A stretch of 64,000 nt of DNA from Actinoalloteichus hymeniacidonis. Lineage in GTDB: Bacteria > Actinomycetota > Actinomycetes > Mycobacteriales > Pseudonocardiaceae. Positions 1 through 9,294 of this stretch are shown piece by piece (position 1 is the stretch's first letter; every line of letters begins with the position of its first letter). The notes beneath the pieces are model-generated. The model searched no databases and was not told where the DNA came from. It was given only the letters and a program-made list of their open reading frames with translations. The DNA lies in the NCBI RefSeq assembly GCF_014203365.1, contig NZ_JACHIS010000001.1, positions 5,084,001-5,148,000 of the forward strand. The letters are read 5' to 3'. The translations under genes were made by a program, and so were the position numbers.

Positions 1-301
1 ATTCCTCGCTGATGACCGTGAAGACCACCGCAGCGCCGAGCGGGGTGGCCTTGCCTGCCAGATGTGCGCGCCCGGCCTCGTCGAGCGTGGCGTCCCCGGC
101 CATTCTCGACAGGTGATCCCGGATCGCGTTCTCGTGGGAGCGCATCCGCTGCACGGCCGCGTCATCCAGGACCATCCGTCTACCCGTCGCCTCACCGCGC
201 CGAGCGAGGATCTCCGCCCGCCATGCCTCGGGAATCACCAGGACGGATTCATCGGCTTGTGCTTCGACCACGTCGGCTTCCTCGGTCGATGTGTTGCTCA
301 T
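1..301 (-). CDS. N-terminal part of an unidentified protein, cut by window edge
   Basis: The reading frame opens with ATG at 301 on the minus strand, behind a good AAGGAG ribosome binding site about 8 bases upstream, and stays open to base 1, giving the first 100 residues. The N-terminus is acidic and followed by a stretch containing VIPEAWRAEILARRG. That stretch reminds me of the start of actinobacterial DUF4132 proteins, but this is recall only. No catalytic motif is visible in the part present, so I assign no function. The frame was chosen on start context. Confidence 0.55.
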   Translation of the reverse strand, partial: MSNTSTEEADVVEAQADESVLVIPEAWRAEILARRGEATGRRMVLDDAAVQRMRSHENAIRDHLSRMAGDATLDEAGRAHLAGKATPLGAAVVFTVISEE

Positions 302-1738
302 CGGTTTACTCCTTGTGAAGACTGTGTTCGCTACCCCGAATGCCTGATTCGCCCCCGAAGTCCGATGCGCGCACGGACTCCAGACACTCGGTGTTTCGCT
401 GCGCCGGAGGATAGGCAGCCCCACCGACATGAACCGGTGGACCTACAGTTCCCGCTTCCCACTACCCGCACGGGAACGGACGTCCTCACCGGATTCCTCC
501 GACGCGAGGCGACATTGAATGGCTCTCCAGCCGGGTCTCGAAGTCGATACCCGCCGGTAACACATTTCGAGCGGCGCGTCCCGCCGATAAACGACCGCCC
601 GTCGCGCTAGCGGGTTTCGACCACGCCCATATCTCCGCCACAAAGCATGATGCGAGTTGGCGAACCAGGCTCGTATCTCACGCGGCGACCACACCCGCTT
701 CGTCCCTCGCCGAACACGAAGACAGATCCGCAACCAGAGTCGAAATACCCGATAAACGAGGTTAACCGGACAGAACAGGGCGACCTATTCGCAATGGTCG
801 TCGAGCTAACCGACCGCCGACTCGAAGTCGCCACGCGCCGACAATCGGCTACGGCTTCCTCCCGACCACCAAGGCGCTACATCGGTAGTGATGCCGGCGC
901 GATGCCCGACGCGGGTCGACCGAATCCGCCGCCATGCCGTCCGGAAACCCGCTCGGCGACACCGACGGCCGGGCCATCGTCGAACCACCAGGCGGTACGC
1001 GGTCATTCGACAGGCGTCCGCACGGCCCAATTTCTGGCACGGTGAGCCAGCCGATTCACGTCACACCGAGACCTGTGGCAGATCCGACGACATGCCACCC
1101 GAGGCACCGACCACGCCCGTTCCCGACTCGTACCACCTGGCGAAGAACATCCCGATGAGACGCAACGGCGCACGTCGCGGCTCCCTCAACCATCCACCGG
1201 TAACCATTCCGTAATACACTGTATATCTCCGGACCGGCTAAAGTGCATGGTCAGCATTGAGTTCCGGTGCGATTGCACTATCTGCAACGGAGAACAATCG
1301 GCCACCGTCAGACCAACAGTGACCGAACAGAACGAAGCGGCAGCCAGGCATCCGGCTCTAGCACAGCGATCATCGGTTGTCCAGAGGCAGCGCAGACCCT
1401 AGGATTGAAATAGAGAGTGATCGTTTCCATTGCTCGAACGATCGGCAAGATGGTGCGCCTCTCGCCCACCACGCAAGTCGCGCGCGGATAACACATTCGA
1501 CGGCGGAATGACTAGCCACGGTTGCGACAAGACTCGCGGGATAACCCTTGACCGACCACGATCGTGTGTTAGGCTCCCGCCGAGAAGTGGCCGGCCATCT
1601 GGGGGCGTCAAGGCAATTCTGCACGGCACGATAACCAACCGTTTTTGTCCACGTTCGGCGCCGAATCCGGCAGCCGTCGGACATCGACGGCGCAGCAATA
1701 CTTTTTCAACTCGACTCGCCAGCTGGGGGTAACACGGC
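302..1738. other. 1.4 kb intergenic region without a convincing gene
   Basis: Several short overlapping frames exist on both strands, but none has a recognisable product, a good ribosome binding site or sensible neighbours. The stretch is less GC-biased than the genes around it. It separates two divergent genes and should hold the promoters of both, including that of the large LuxR-type regulator. An AT-rich segment lies around 1212-1232. I see no tRNA, insertion sequence or array. Confidence 0.5.
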
Positions 1739-4612
1739 ATGGCTTATTCGGGTCACCGTGAAGCACTACATACACTTAAAATCCTACTCGATGAGAGTAG
1801 CGCACATAATGGCAGATTAGCTCTCATTACCGGAGGTCCCGCAAGCGGCAAGACGGAACTATTGCACCGCCTATCGCGAATTGCAAGCGAATCGGGAGCA
1901 TTGGTTCTGAGCGCCACCGGTTCGCGTGCGGAGAGCCTGCTTCAGATGGGCGTCGTCGAACAACTCTTCTACAGTTCCGATGTTCCGCCGGAGATCACCG
2001 ATCAGGTATCCCGGCTCGTCACCGCCGAGACCCTCAGCGTCGAGGATGTCGGCCCGGATATCCGCACCCTGCAACACGCGGGCGCGCGGATGCTGCAAGA
2101 GGTCTGTGCGGCGCTGCTGAAGCTGTCCAGAAAACAACCGGTCGTCGTGTGCATCGACGATGTCCAATTCGTGGACAGCTCCTCCCTGCAACTGCTGCTC
2201 TACCTGCGGCGGCGGATGCAGTCGGCGCCGATCCTGCTCGTGCTCAACGAATGGGAGTACCTCCAGACCACGCTGCCGCTGTTCTACGCCGATCTCACCA
2301 GACGACGCCATCACCGGATCAAGCTCGGCCCGCTCTCGCTCGACGAGGTCACCGACCTACTCGGCGAGTCGATGCCCTCGGTGATCGCTGCTCGACTCGC
2401 CCCGGCGTATGCCGAACTCACCGGCAGTAACCCGATGCTGCTCAACGCCCTGGTGGAGGACTACGAGAGCGCCGAGGCGACCTCGGGAACCGAGCGCCAA
2501 CCCGTGGTGGGGGCGGCGTTCGGCCGCGCGGTGCAGGCCTGTCTGCATCGTTGGGGCAGCGAACTGATCGGCGTCGCCCGATCGATCGCCGTGCTGGGTG
2601 CGCAGGCGACGCCGGTGCTCATCGCCAGGTTGGCGGGCCTCACCCCGGAGACCTCGGGCCGCATCGTGGATATCCTCACCTCCGCGGGTTTGTTGCGCGA
2701 CGGCGAGTTCCGGCATCCGGCGGCCGTCGAAGCGGTGCTGACCGGGCTCTCCGAGGAGGACCGCCCGCTCGTGCACCTGTTCGCCGCCGAACTGCTGCAT
2801 CAGGAGGGGGCGGCGGCACCGAAGGTCGCCCATCATCTGGTCGCCGCGAACTCCGTCGACTCCGATTGGGCGGTCGGTGTCCTGCGGGATGCGGCGAAAC
2901 AGTCGTTGGCAGGCAATCAGGTCGACCTCGCGGTCCAGTGTCTGAAACTCGCGTTGGCCAACGCCGAAGATGAGGACGAGCGGCTGGAGATCTCGGTATC
3001 GCTGAGCCGGGCGCTGTGGAGCATCAATCCGTCGGCGGCCGCGATCCACCTCACCGGGCTGCTTCCCGCGTTGGAGGACGGCAGACTCGCTGGTCAGGAC
3101 GCGGTGACCGTGGCGCAACACGCCATCTGGAACGGCAACCGGGCGACTGCGGCCAAGACACTGGAGATCCTGCTCGGTGCGTTCGGCGGCGTGGACCCGC
3201 AGACGGCCGCCGAACTCCGTATCGCCTACGAATGGGTGTTCGGCTCCGCGCACGACGTCTTCGGCGCATTGGGCACGACGTCCCCGCCGCCAGGCGAGGA
3301 CCCGGTGGTGGACACGACCCGGATGTTGGCCACCGTCTGGGAACACGGCGGTGACGGCACCGCCATCGCCAGCGCCGAACACATCCTGCAGAGCTGCCGC
3401 CTGGGTGCGATGCCGCTGGAACTGGCGGCGACCGCCATTCACACCCTGGTCTACGGCGGCAAACCCGTGCAGGCGGGCCGGTGGTGCGAACGGCTCGCCG
3501 CCGAGGCGGCCCGGCAGGGCGAGGTCACCTGGCAGGCCGTGATCGGCGCGCTGCACGCCGACATCCTGTTCCGCTGCGGGGACGCCGTCTCGGCGATCCG
3601 CACCGCGAACCAGGCGCTGTCCCGGTTGCCACCACGAGGTTGGGGCGTCCAGATCGGCTATCCGCTGGGCATCCTGGTGCTGGCGGCCACCGCGCTGGGC
3701 AGGCACGACGTGGCGAACGAGGCGTTGCAACAGCAGGTCCGCGAGGCGACGTTCACCACGCAATGGGGACTGCGCTACCTACACGCCAGGGGGCACCACC
3801 ATCTGGCCACGGGCCGAGTGTTGGCGGCGATCGACGACTTCCAGCGGTGCGGTCGGCTGATGAAGGAGTGGAGCATCGACTTCCCGATGCTGGTGCCGTG
3901 GCGCAGCGGCCTGGCGGAGGCGAATCTCCAGCTGGGCAGGCCGAGGGTGGCCCGCGATCTGGTGCGCCAGCAGTTGGAACGCATCGGCCCCGCCGACACC
4001 CGCACCAGGGGGATCTCACTGTGCACGCTGGCCGCCAGTAGTGAACCGGCGCAGCGCGGTGCGTTGCTGCGTCAGGCCATCGATTGTCTGCGGGCCTCGG
4101 GTGATCGCCTGGCACTGGCCAAGGCGGTGCACGAGCTGAGCAGGCTTCGCCCCGGTGCGGAGCCGGATCGGCCGGGTGCCGTGGTGGCCGCGCAGCGGGC
4201 GGAGATCACCGCCCGGCGGCTGCCGATCCCGGCCCCGAAGCGCCCCGAGGAGCACCGCCTCCCGCGCGCCTCGACCGGCGCGTCGAGCAATGAGGCGACC
4301 GGCCTCGGCTCGCTCAGCGACTCCGAGCGTCGCGTCGCGGAGTTGGCGGCGATCGGCCACACCAACCGCGAGATCAGCGACCAGCTCTACGTCACCGTGA
4401 GCACCGTCGAACAGCACCTGACCAGGGTTTATCGCAAGCTCGGGGTCAAACGTCGCACCGAACTGCCCAGTGCGACGGCGACAGGTGCGATGTCACGGCA
4501 GACCTCTCGACCAGATCGGCATGTCCCGCTCAAACCCGAGCGTCGACAGGCTCGGGCGCGTCATCGAACACCGACACGGCGAGACATCGCCACCAACCAC
4601 AGGAGTAGTCAC
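1739..4612 (+). CDS. LAL-type LuxR family transcriptional activator (reads through into next gene)
   Basis: Large ATP-binding LuxR regulator. A Walker A motif GGPASGKT lies at residues 32-39, followed by a Walker B-like VVVCIDDVQ, a long helical middle region and a C-terminal LuxR helix-turn-helix at about residues 858-910 (LSDSERRVAELAAIGHTNRE). This is the normal layout and size (about 900-960 residues) of pathway-specific LAL activators. Codon 27 (1817-1819) is TTA, suggesting bldA-dependent translation. The first 40 codons are unusually AT-rich. No stop codon follows the helix-turn-helix: the frame runs on through about 45 basic, linker-like residues into the methyltransferase at 4613. 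It is probably the activator of this gene cluster. Confidence 0.85.
1817..1819 (+). promoter_or_regulatory. TTA leucine codon (bldA target) early in the LuxR regulator
   Basis: In-frame TTA at codon 27. In streptomycetes and relatives the only tRNA reading UUA is bldA, which accumulates late, so TTA codons in pathway regulators delay their expression. That role is inferred here. Confidence 0.6.
4535..4556 (+). terminator. Hairpin between regulator and methyltransferase coding parts
   Basis: Inverted repeat CCCGAGC, 8-base loop, GCTCGGG. It sits after the LuxR helix-turn-helix and before the methyltransferase start. It could be a weak terminator or attenuator left from when the two genes were separate. 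No T-tract follows. Confidence 0.35.
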
Positions 4613-5839
4613 ATGTCAGCCACCTCGTCGTGCCGGATCTGCGGAGACACGGTCACCGAGTTCATCGACTTCGGCAAGCAGCCCGCCTCCGACGCCTTCG
4701 TGAAGCCCGGCGAGGAGGATCGGGAATTCTTCTTCAGACTCGCGGTCGGCATCTGCGGGTCCTGCGACATGGTGCAGCTCATGGAGGAGGTGCCCAGGGA
4801 GCAGATGTTCCACGAGGACTACCCGTACCTGTCCTCGGGTTCCTCGGTGATGCGCGCCCACTTCGAGGGCCTGGCCAAGCGGTTCCTGACCACCGAGCTG
4901 ACCGGCGAGGACCCGTTCATCGTCGAGCTGGGGTCCAACGACGGCACCATGCTGAACACGATCGCCAAGGCGGGCGTGCGGCATCTGGGCGTCGAGCCGT
5001 CCGGCGGGGTGGCCGAGTTGGCCGCCACCAAGGGCATCCGGGTGCGTAAGGACTTCTTCGAGGAGTCGACGGCCACCGCCATCCGCAGCGAGGACGGCGC
5101 CGCCGATGTCATCTACGCGGCCAACACCCTCTGCCACATCCCCTACATGGAGTCGATCCTGCGCGGCGTGACGACGCTGCTTGCGCCCAACGGCGTGTTC
5201 GTCTTCGAGGACCCGTACTTCGCCGAGATCGTCGAGCGGGCATCCTTCGACCAGGTCTACGACGAGCACTTCTACTTCTTCACCGCGCGGTCGGTGGACG
5301 AGATGGCCCGCAGGCACGGCCTCGAACTGGTCGACGTCGAACGGCTCGCCGTCCACGGCGGCGAGGTCCGCTACACCCTGGCCCGCCCGGGCGCGCGGCA
5401 GCGGACGGCGGCGGTGGCCGAGCTGCTGGCCTCGGAGGAGGCGGCGAAGCTGACCTCCCCGGCGACGCTGACCGATTTCCGCGAGCGGGTGGAGAAGAAC
5501 CGCGACGACCTGATGGCCTTCCTGCGCGAACAGCGGGCACAGGGCAAGCGGGTCGTCGGTTACGGGGCGACGGCCAAGAGCGCGACGGTGACCAACTACC
5601 TGGGCATCACGCCCGAGCTGGTGTCCTTCGTGTGCGACACGACGCCCGCCAAGCAGGGCAAGCTGACGCCGGGCGCGCACCTGCCGGTCAAGCCGCCGTC
5701 GGCCTTCCACGCGGACTACCCGGACTACGCGCTGCTGTTCGCCTGGAACCACGCCGAGGAGATCATGGCGAACGAACAGGCCTTCCGCGAAGCCGGCGGC
5801 AAGTGGGTGCTCTACGTGCCGACGGTCCACATTGTCTGA
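4613..5839 (+). CDS. NDP-hexose C-3 methyltransferase (EvaC/TylCIII type)
   Basis: SAM-dependent C-methyltransferase acting on an NDP-3-keto (or 4-keto) 2,6-dideoxyhexose, placing the branch methyl at C-3. An N-terminal zinc-binding module has Cys7, Cys10, Cys48 and Cys51. The SAM-binding loop VELGSNDGT is at about 104-112, and the motif YDEHFYFF typical of this family (Tyr/His near the sugar) is present. The length of 408 residues is normal. The ATG at 4613 has an AGGAG ribosome binding site, so it is very likely translated on its own, although the upstream regulator frame also reads into it. With the ketoreductase downstream and the dehydratase, aminotransferase and epimerase at 42-45.5 kb it completes a vancosamine-type pathway. 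Confidence 0.88.
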   Translation: MSATSSCRICGDTVTEFIDFGKQPASDAFVKPGEEDREFFFRLAVGICGSCDMVQLMEEVPREQMFHEDYPYLSSGSSVMRAHFEGLAKRFLTTELTGEDPFIVELGSNDGTMLNTIAKAGVRHLGVEPSGGVAELAATKGIRVRKDFFEESTATAIRSEDGAADVIYAANTLCHIPYMESILRGVTTLLAPNGVFVFEDPYFAEIVERASFDQVYDEHFYFFTARSVDEMARRHGLELVDVERLAVHGGEVRYTLARPGARQRTAAVAELLASEEAAKLTSPATLTDFRERVEKNRDDLMAFLREQRAQGKRVVGYGATAKSATVTNYLGITPELVSFVCDTTPAKQGKLTPGAHLPVKPPSAFHADYPDYALLFAWNHAEEIMANEQAFREAGGKWVLYVPTVHIV

Positions 5840-6836
5840 GCAGGGCGGCCTGGTGTCCCGGTCGGCGGGTTCGCGGATCGCGGTGCTGGGTGCCTCGGGG
5901 TTCATCGGTTCGACGGTCGTGGCGGCGCTGGCCCGCCGCCACCCGGAGGCCGGATTGCGGCTGGTAGCACGGGGACGAAGCCCGGTGCCGCCGGAAGCGG
6001 AGAACATCGAGGTCATCACCGCGGACCTCACCGACTCGGACGCACTGGCCGAGGCGGTGGCCGACGCCGATGTGGTGTTGAACCTGCTGCTCTACACGGG
6101 CGGCGGCACCTGGCGGGCGGCCGAGGAGGATCCGAGGAGCGAACAGGTCAATGTCGGGGTGACCCGCGATCTGGTCCGCATCCTGCGCCGGGTTCGGCGG
6201 CCTGGTCCAGCGCCGATCGTCGTGGTGCCCGGCTCGACGTCACAGCTCGGGCCCGGCGGTTCGGGTTTGGTCGATGGAACGGAGATCGACGAGCCCGCCA
6301 CGGTGTACGACCGCCAGAAGTCGGCGGCCGAACGGGTGTTGCTCGACGCGGCGGCCGAGGGCATCCTGCGCGGGGTCTCGCTGCGCCTACCCACGATTTT
6401 CGGCGCAACCCCGAACGCGGTGGACCGGGGCGTGGTCACGGCGATGGCTCGGCGGGCGTTGGTGGGCGAGAGCCTGACCGTGTGGGGCGATGGCAGTGTG
6501 GAACGGGATCTGCTGTGTGTCGACGATGTCGCGCAGGCAGTGCTTGCCTGTGTCGATCACGCCGATGAACTATCGGGTTCGCATTGGCTGATCGGCACCG
6601 GGCAGGGCGTCTCGTTGCAGACCCTGTTCACCACGATCGCCGAGGTGGTGGCCTCGGAAACCGGGCGCCCGACGGTCGATGTCGTGTCGGTGGCTCCGCC
6701 GGAGCATGCCACCGAGATGGATTTCCGCAGCATCATCGCCGATCCGGCGAGGTTCCGGGCCGTGACCGGCTGGCGGGCCGAGATCCCGCTGCGGGCCGCA
6801 GTGCGGCAGACGGTGGCGGCTTTGGTTGCCGGTTGA
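5832..6836 (+). CDS. NAD(P)-dependent NDP-hexose 4-ketoreductase (EvaE type)
   Basis: Short-chain extended dehydrogenase of the NAD-dependent epimerase/dehydratase family. The Rossmann loop VLGASGFIG lies near residues 18-26 and the catalytic YxxxK appears as YDRQK. In sugar clusters such proteins reduce the C-4 keto group in the last step before transfer. The TTG start at 5832 overlaps the methyltransferase stop by 8 bases, which suggests coupling; a GTG at 5853 is an alternative and starts closer to the Rossmann strand. Neither start has a strong ribosome binding site. An epimerase activity cannot be excluded, but C-4 reduction best fits the neighbouring set. Confidence 0.8.
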   Translation: MSEQGGLVSRSAGSRIAVLGASGFIGSTVVAALARRHPEAGLRLVARGRSPVPPEAENIEVITADLTDSDALAEAVADADVVLNLLLYTGGGTWRAAEEDPRSEQVNVGVTRDLVRILRRVRRPGPAPIVVVPGSTSQLGPGGSGLVDGTEIDEPATVYDRQKSAAERVLLDAAAEGILRGVSLRLPTIFGATPNAVDRGVVTAMARRALVGESLTVWGDGSVERDLLCVDDVAQAVLACVDHADELSGSHWLIGTGQGVSLQTLFTTIAEVVASETGRPTVDVVSVAPPEHATEMDFRSIIADPARFRAVTGWRAEIPLRAAVRQTVAALVAG

Positions 6837-6854
6837 CCTCGTTCGAGGCGTCGG

Positions 6855-6892
6855 GTGGGGCGGCCGTGCCTGTTGTGGTGCGGCTGCCCCAC
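6855..6892. terminator. Strong bidirectional terminator hairpin
   Basis: A 16-base arm at 6855-6870 pairs with 6877-6892 around a 6-base loop; three of the pairs are G-U wobbles. It lies between two convergent genes ending at 6836 (plus) and 6956 (minus), so it can serve both. Confidence 0.7.
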
Positions 6893-6955
6893 CTTGCTCG
6901 GGCGTTGGATGGGAATGGCGCCCGGGATGAAAGTGAATAGGGATTCGGTGACCTG

Positions 6956-8062
6956 TCAGTGGAGGGCCAGGTCTTCCCCATCTGCGCCGGGGTATTCCCT
7001 CCGCGACCGTAACCCGATGCTGTCACGGAGTTCGCGGAGGAGCCTGACGAAGGTGCGCGGGTCTTCGCCGTGGAATCCGTGGCCGGTGTTCACGCGTTCG
7101 ATACGGCAGTTCGGCAGTGCGGTGCAGGCGCGTGAAGCGTCATCGTCGGTCATGGCTCCTTCGAGGATGCCCGCGTCCGTGATCCGCCAGTTCGCGTGTA
7201 CCAGGATCGACGGGACGCCGACCGCCTCAAGGGTCGCTTGCTGGTCGAAATCGCCCTGCCACTGGCAGGTATAGAACGCGTCGGCGAAGGCCGGGTCGAA
7301 CTCGTGCATGAACTGGAACGACCTGTTCACCCCCGGAGGAAAGAACCAGATGGACAGCGGGGAATCGGGGTGCGCCGTCCGGTAGTTGCGCGCGTGCCGG
7401 GCGATGCCCGCACGGCCGTTTCCGAAGTAGCGCAGCCAGGCGTTGTGTTCCATGTACCAACTTGCGAAGTCGGTTTCGGTGTCCTGTTGGAGGAATTCGT
7501 GTGCGGGGGACGCGAGGTCGACGTAGTTGAACTGCTGCGGCATGCGCGCCGGCTCGGTGGAGAAGAACGGCGGATCTTCGAATAACACCCCCGCGATGTG
7601 CGCAGGCTCGTTCGCGGCAACCCAGGCGGCGATGAGCCCGCCCGAGGAATGGCCGGACAGGATCACGGGCTTGCCGATGACGTCGTCGATGAACGCGGCG
7701 ATGTCGGCGCCGATGGCGTTCACGTCATACCTGCCGGGGGTGCGGCTCGACGAACCGTGTCCCACCACGTCGACGGCGAAGACGTGGAAGTCCTGCGCGA
7801 GCTGCGGCAGCACGGGCGCGTAGTCCTCCCAGGCCACGCCTTGACCATGCACGAGCAGCACGGCGGGTCCGTTCGCCGGTCCTTCTGCGTAGTTCAGCCG
7901 CACGCCTGTCGGGAGCTCATGCGTGCGCTCGACGTAGCCGGCCTTCTTCACCGCGTTGCGCTCACGGTTGGCGAAGGTGGTGTTGTTCCAGGCGTAGGAC
8001 CCGATCCCCAGACCTCCGCCGACGATGACCGCTCCGAATACGGCCCCGAGGATCTTCAGCAT
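6956..8062 (-). CDS. Membrane-anchored alpha/beta hydrolase
   Basis: 368-residue alpha/beta hydrolase. One N-terminal hydrophobic segment (about residues 3-25) acts as an uncleaved anchor or signal, so the enzyme probably works outside the membrane. HGQG forms the oxyanion loop at about 72-75. The nucleophile elbow GHSSGG places the serine near 139, and a late histidine occurs in NTGHGFHG. The substrate is unknown. It is convergent with the sugar ketoreductase and divergent from the AbrB-like regulator at 8123, so it may be a target of that regulator. Nothing ties it clearly to the biosynthetic cluster. Confidence 0.75.
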   Translation of the reverse strand: MLKILGAVFGAVIVGGGLGIGSYAWNNTTFANRERNAVKKAGYVERTHELPTGVRLNYAEGPANGPAVLLVHGQGVAWEDYAPVLPQLAQDFHVFAVDVVGHGSSSRTPGRYDVNAIGADIAAFIDDVIGKPVILSGHSSGGLIAAWVAANEPAHIAGVLFEDPPFFSTEPARMPQQFNYVDLASPAHEFLQQDTETDFASWYMEHNAWLRYFGNGRAGIARHARNYRTAHPDSPLSIWFFPPGVNRSFQFMHEFDPAFADAFYTCQWQGDFDQQATLEAVGVPSILVHANWRITDAGILEGAMTDDDASRACTALPNCRIERVNTGHGFHGEDPRTFVRLLRELRDSIGLRSRREYPGADGEDLALH

Positions 8063-8093
8063 CCGGCGAGTCCCTCCTCTGTCTGCATGCAGT

Positions 8094-8129
8094 ACATGAG
8101 AAACATGTATAACATGTATTTCATGTCAT
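8094..8129 (+). promoter_or_regulatory. Tandem 9-bp repeats, candidate AbrB operator
   Basis: Four consecutive 9-base units begin at 8094, 8103, 8112 and 8121: ACATGAGAA, ACATGTATA, ACATGTATT, TCATGTCAT. They fill the short gap between two divergent genes and run into the start codon of the AbrB-like gene. The layout suits autoregulation by a DNA-binding antitoxin-type protein. Confidence 0.5.
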
Positions 8130-8392
8130 CTAACGACGAGGAGACTCCCGAGGTCGTGACCGGGCCGGGAGATCGAAAGTTCTACGGTTCCGTCACGGTC
8201 GGCGAACGCGGGCAGGTCGTCATCCCTGCGCGGGCCCGCCGTGATCATGGTTTTGAACCGGGCGACAAGCTCTTGGTGCTGGGAAACTCCGACGGGCTGG
8301 CGCTCATGAGCGCGGAACGCCTTATGGAGGTGCTGGAGAGTTCCGCCGTCCTGTCGAAGCTCATCTCGTCGGCACGCGATGACACGAAGTGA
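8123..8392 (+). CDS. SpoVT/AbrB-domain transcriptional regulator
   Basis: 89-residue protein with a central swapped-hairpin AbrB/MazE domain: YGSVTVGERGQVVIPARARR followed by GDKLLVLG, a close match to the family core. Such proteins are transition-state regulators or antitoxins that bind DNA as dimers. No toxin partner follows directly. The ATG at 8123 is chosen; two upstream in-frame ATGs lie within the repeat tract and would add a few unrelated residues. It is divergent from the alpha/beta hydrolase at 8062. Confidence 0.8.
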   Translation: MSSNDEETPEVVTGPGDRKFYGSVTVGERGQVVIPARARRDHGFEPGDKLLVLGNSDGLALMSAERLMEVLESSAVLSKLISSARDDTK

Positions 8393-8467
8393 ACTCACAC
8401 CGCCGATCTGTGGTCGGTCGAACGGCGCGGATCCTCCGGAATAGCGTGAATCCGGTGCCAGAGCACG

Positions 8468-8496
8468 CTTTTCCCGCGTGTGCGGGGTGTTCCCGC
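8468..8496. repeat. Solitary CRISPR-like repeat, type I-E style
   Basis: The 29-base segment resembles the actinobacterial type I-E repeat: imperfect CCCGCGTGTGCGGGG stem followed by TGTTCC. No second copy or spacer unit follows, so it is an orphan or decayed repeat. A sister copy lies at 11591-11618. Confidence 0.4.
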
Positions 8497-8512
8497 TCCC
8501 GAGCGCGACCGA

Positions 8513-8782
8513 CTAGCCCGGCCGCTCCCCCGCGGCCCGCACCGGATTACCTCGGAGCAGCCAGGCGTGATCGGCGCAGTCGGAGCAGGTGATCTGTGGT
8601 CGGGTGGGGTCGCAGCGGGCGGCTTCGATGTTGATGGCGAGCCGAGCGCCGCAGAAGGCGGTGATCTCGGTGCCTGCGGGCGGGCGCGGCGGGGCGGCGG
8701 CGTGTCGGTCGGATAGTGCGGAGCGGGGACGGATGGCCGGTTCCCAATACAGCTGCGGGTCGCCGTGCCAACCGGGGATCAC
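8513..8782 (-). CDS. Small zinc-finger-like protein, Pseudonocardiaceae type
   Basis: 89-residue protein with four cysteines and a histidine in a treble-clef-like pattern (FCGARL, then ARCDP, then TCSDCADHAW). Small proteins of this build, with a TEITAFCG-like stretch, are common in Pseudonocardiaceae and are named zinc finger proteins; their function is unknown. The ATG overlaps the stop of the upstream gene by four bases (ATGA), making it the third gene of a coupled minus-strand operon. Confidence 0.65.
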   Translation of the reverse strand: MIPGWHGDPQLYWEPAIRPRSALSDRHAAAPPRPPAGTEITAFCGARLAINIEAARCDPTRPQITCSDCADHAWLLRGNPVRAAGERPG

Positions 8783-9294
8783 CGGCCCGCCCGCAGGATG
8801 CGCAAGGTCTGACGGCGACCGGTGATGTCGGGTCGACGGCGCTCGGTACGGCTGTCCGCAGGGCGTCGCGGTGGTTCGACCATGGCGGGCAACGGGTACG
8901 GGTCGACGAGGTGGATCGCGTCGACCAAGGTGATGATCAGACGCGGGACCTCGTCGCGGCCGACCCGCCAGCGGCCCCGCAGCGCGTGGTCACCGAGCAC
9001 GGCGAGGTCGACACCGAGGCCGGGTTGCACCGTCGATGACAGGAATACGGGAGCGAGTCCCCGACCAAGGGCGGGCAGTCGGATTTCGCCCGGGTGTCCG
9101 AGATCGAGGTTGTCGATCAGCGAGCGGGTGGCGGTGGGGTTGAGCGCGGCCAGCCCAGCGGGTCGGGAGCCGAGTTCGAGTAGCACTCGGCTGGTGGTTC
9201 GGTCGACGGTGATCCCGATGGGTTGCGGTCGGCGAGGCATCGCCACCAGGTCGGCGGGAATGACGGCGTGTAGACAGGGGTCGGGGTAGATCAC
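8779..9294 (-). CDS. Hypothetical protein, middle gene of three-gene operon
   Basis: 171-residue soluble protein with no motif I recognise. The GTG start at 9294 overlaps the upstream stop (GTGA) and its own stop overlaps the next start (ATGA), so the three genes are translated as a unit. Leucine- and valine-rich segments suggest a folded alpha/beta domain, and the C-terminus is strongly basic. It is not a toxin, nuclease or transposase that I can identify. Confidence 0.55.
   Translation of the reverse strand: MIYPDPCLHAVIPADLVAMPRRPQPIGITVDRTTSRVLLELGSRPAGLAALNPTATRSLIDNLDLGHPGEIRLPALGRGLAPVFLSSTVQPGLGVDLAVLGDHALRGRWRVGRDEVPRLIITLVDAIHLVDPYPLPAMVEPPRRPADSRTERRRPDITGRRQTLRILRAGR

Noticed and set aside
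62-1738. Several 60-180 codon frames in the first intergenic region
   Set aside because: They overlap each other on both strands and show no family features, conserved start context or operon partner.
2357-3763. 468-codon minus-strand frame opposite the LuxR regulator
   Set aside because: Antisense shadow of a well-supported gene; composition is typical of shadow frames and no domain is visible.
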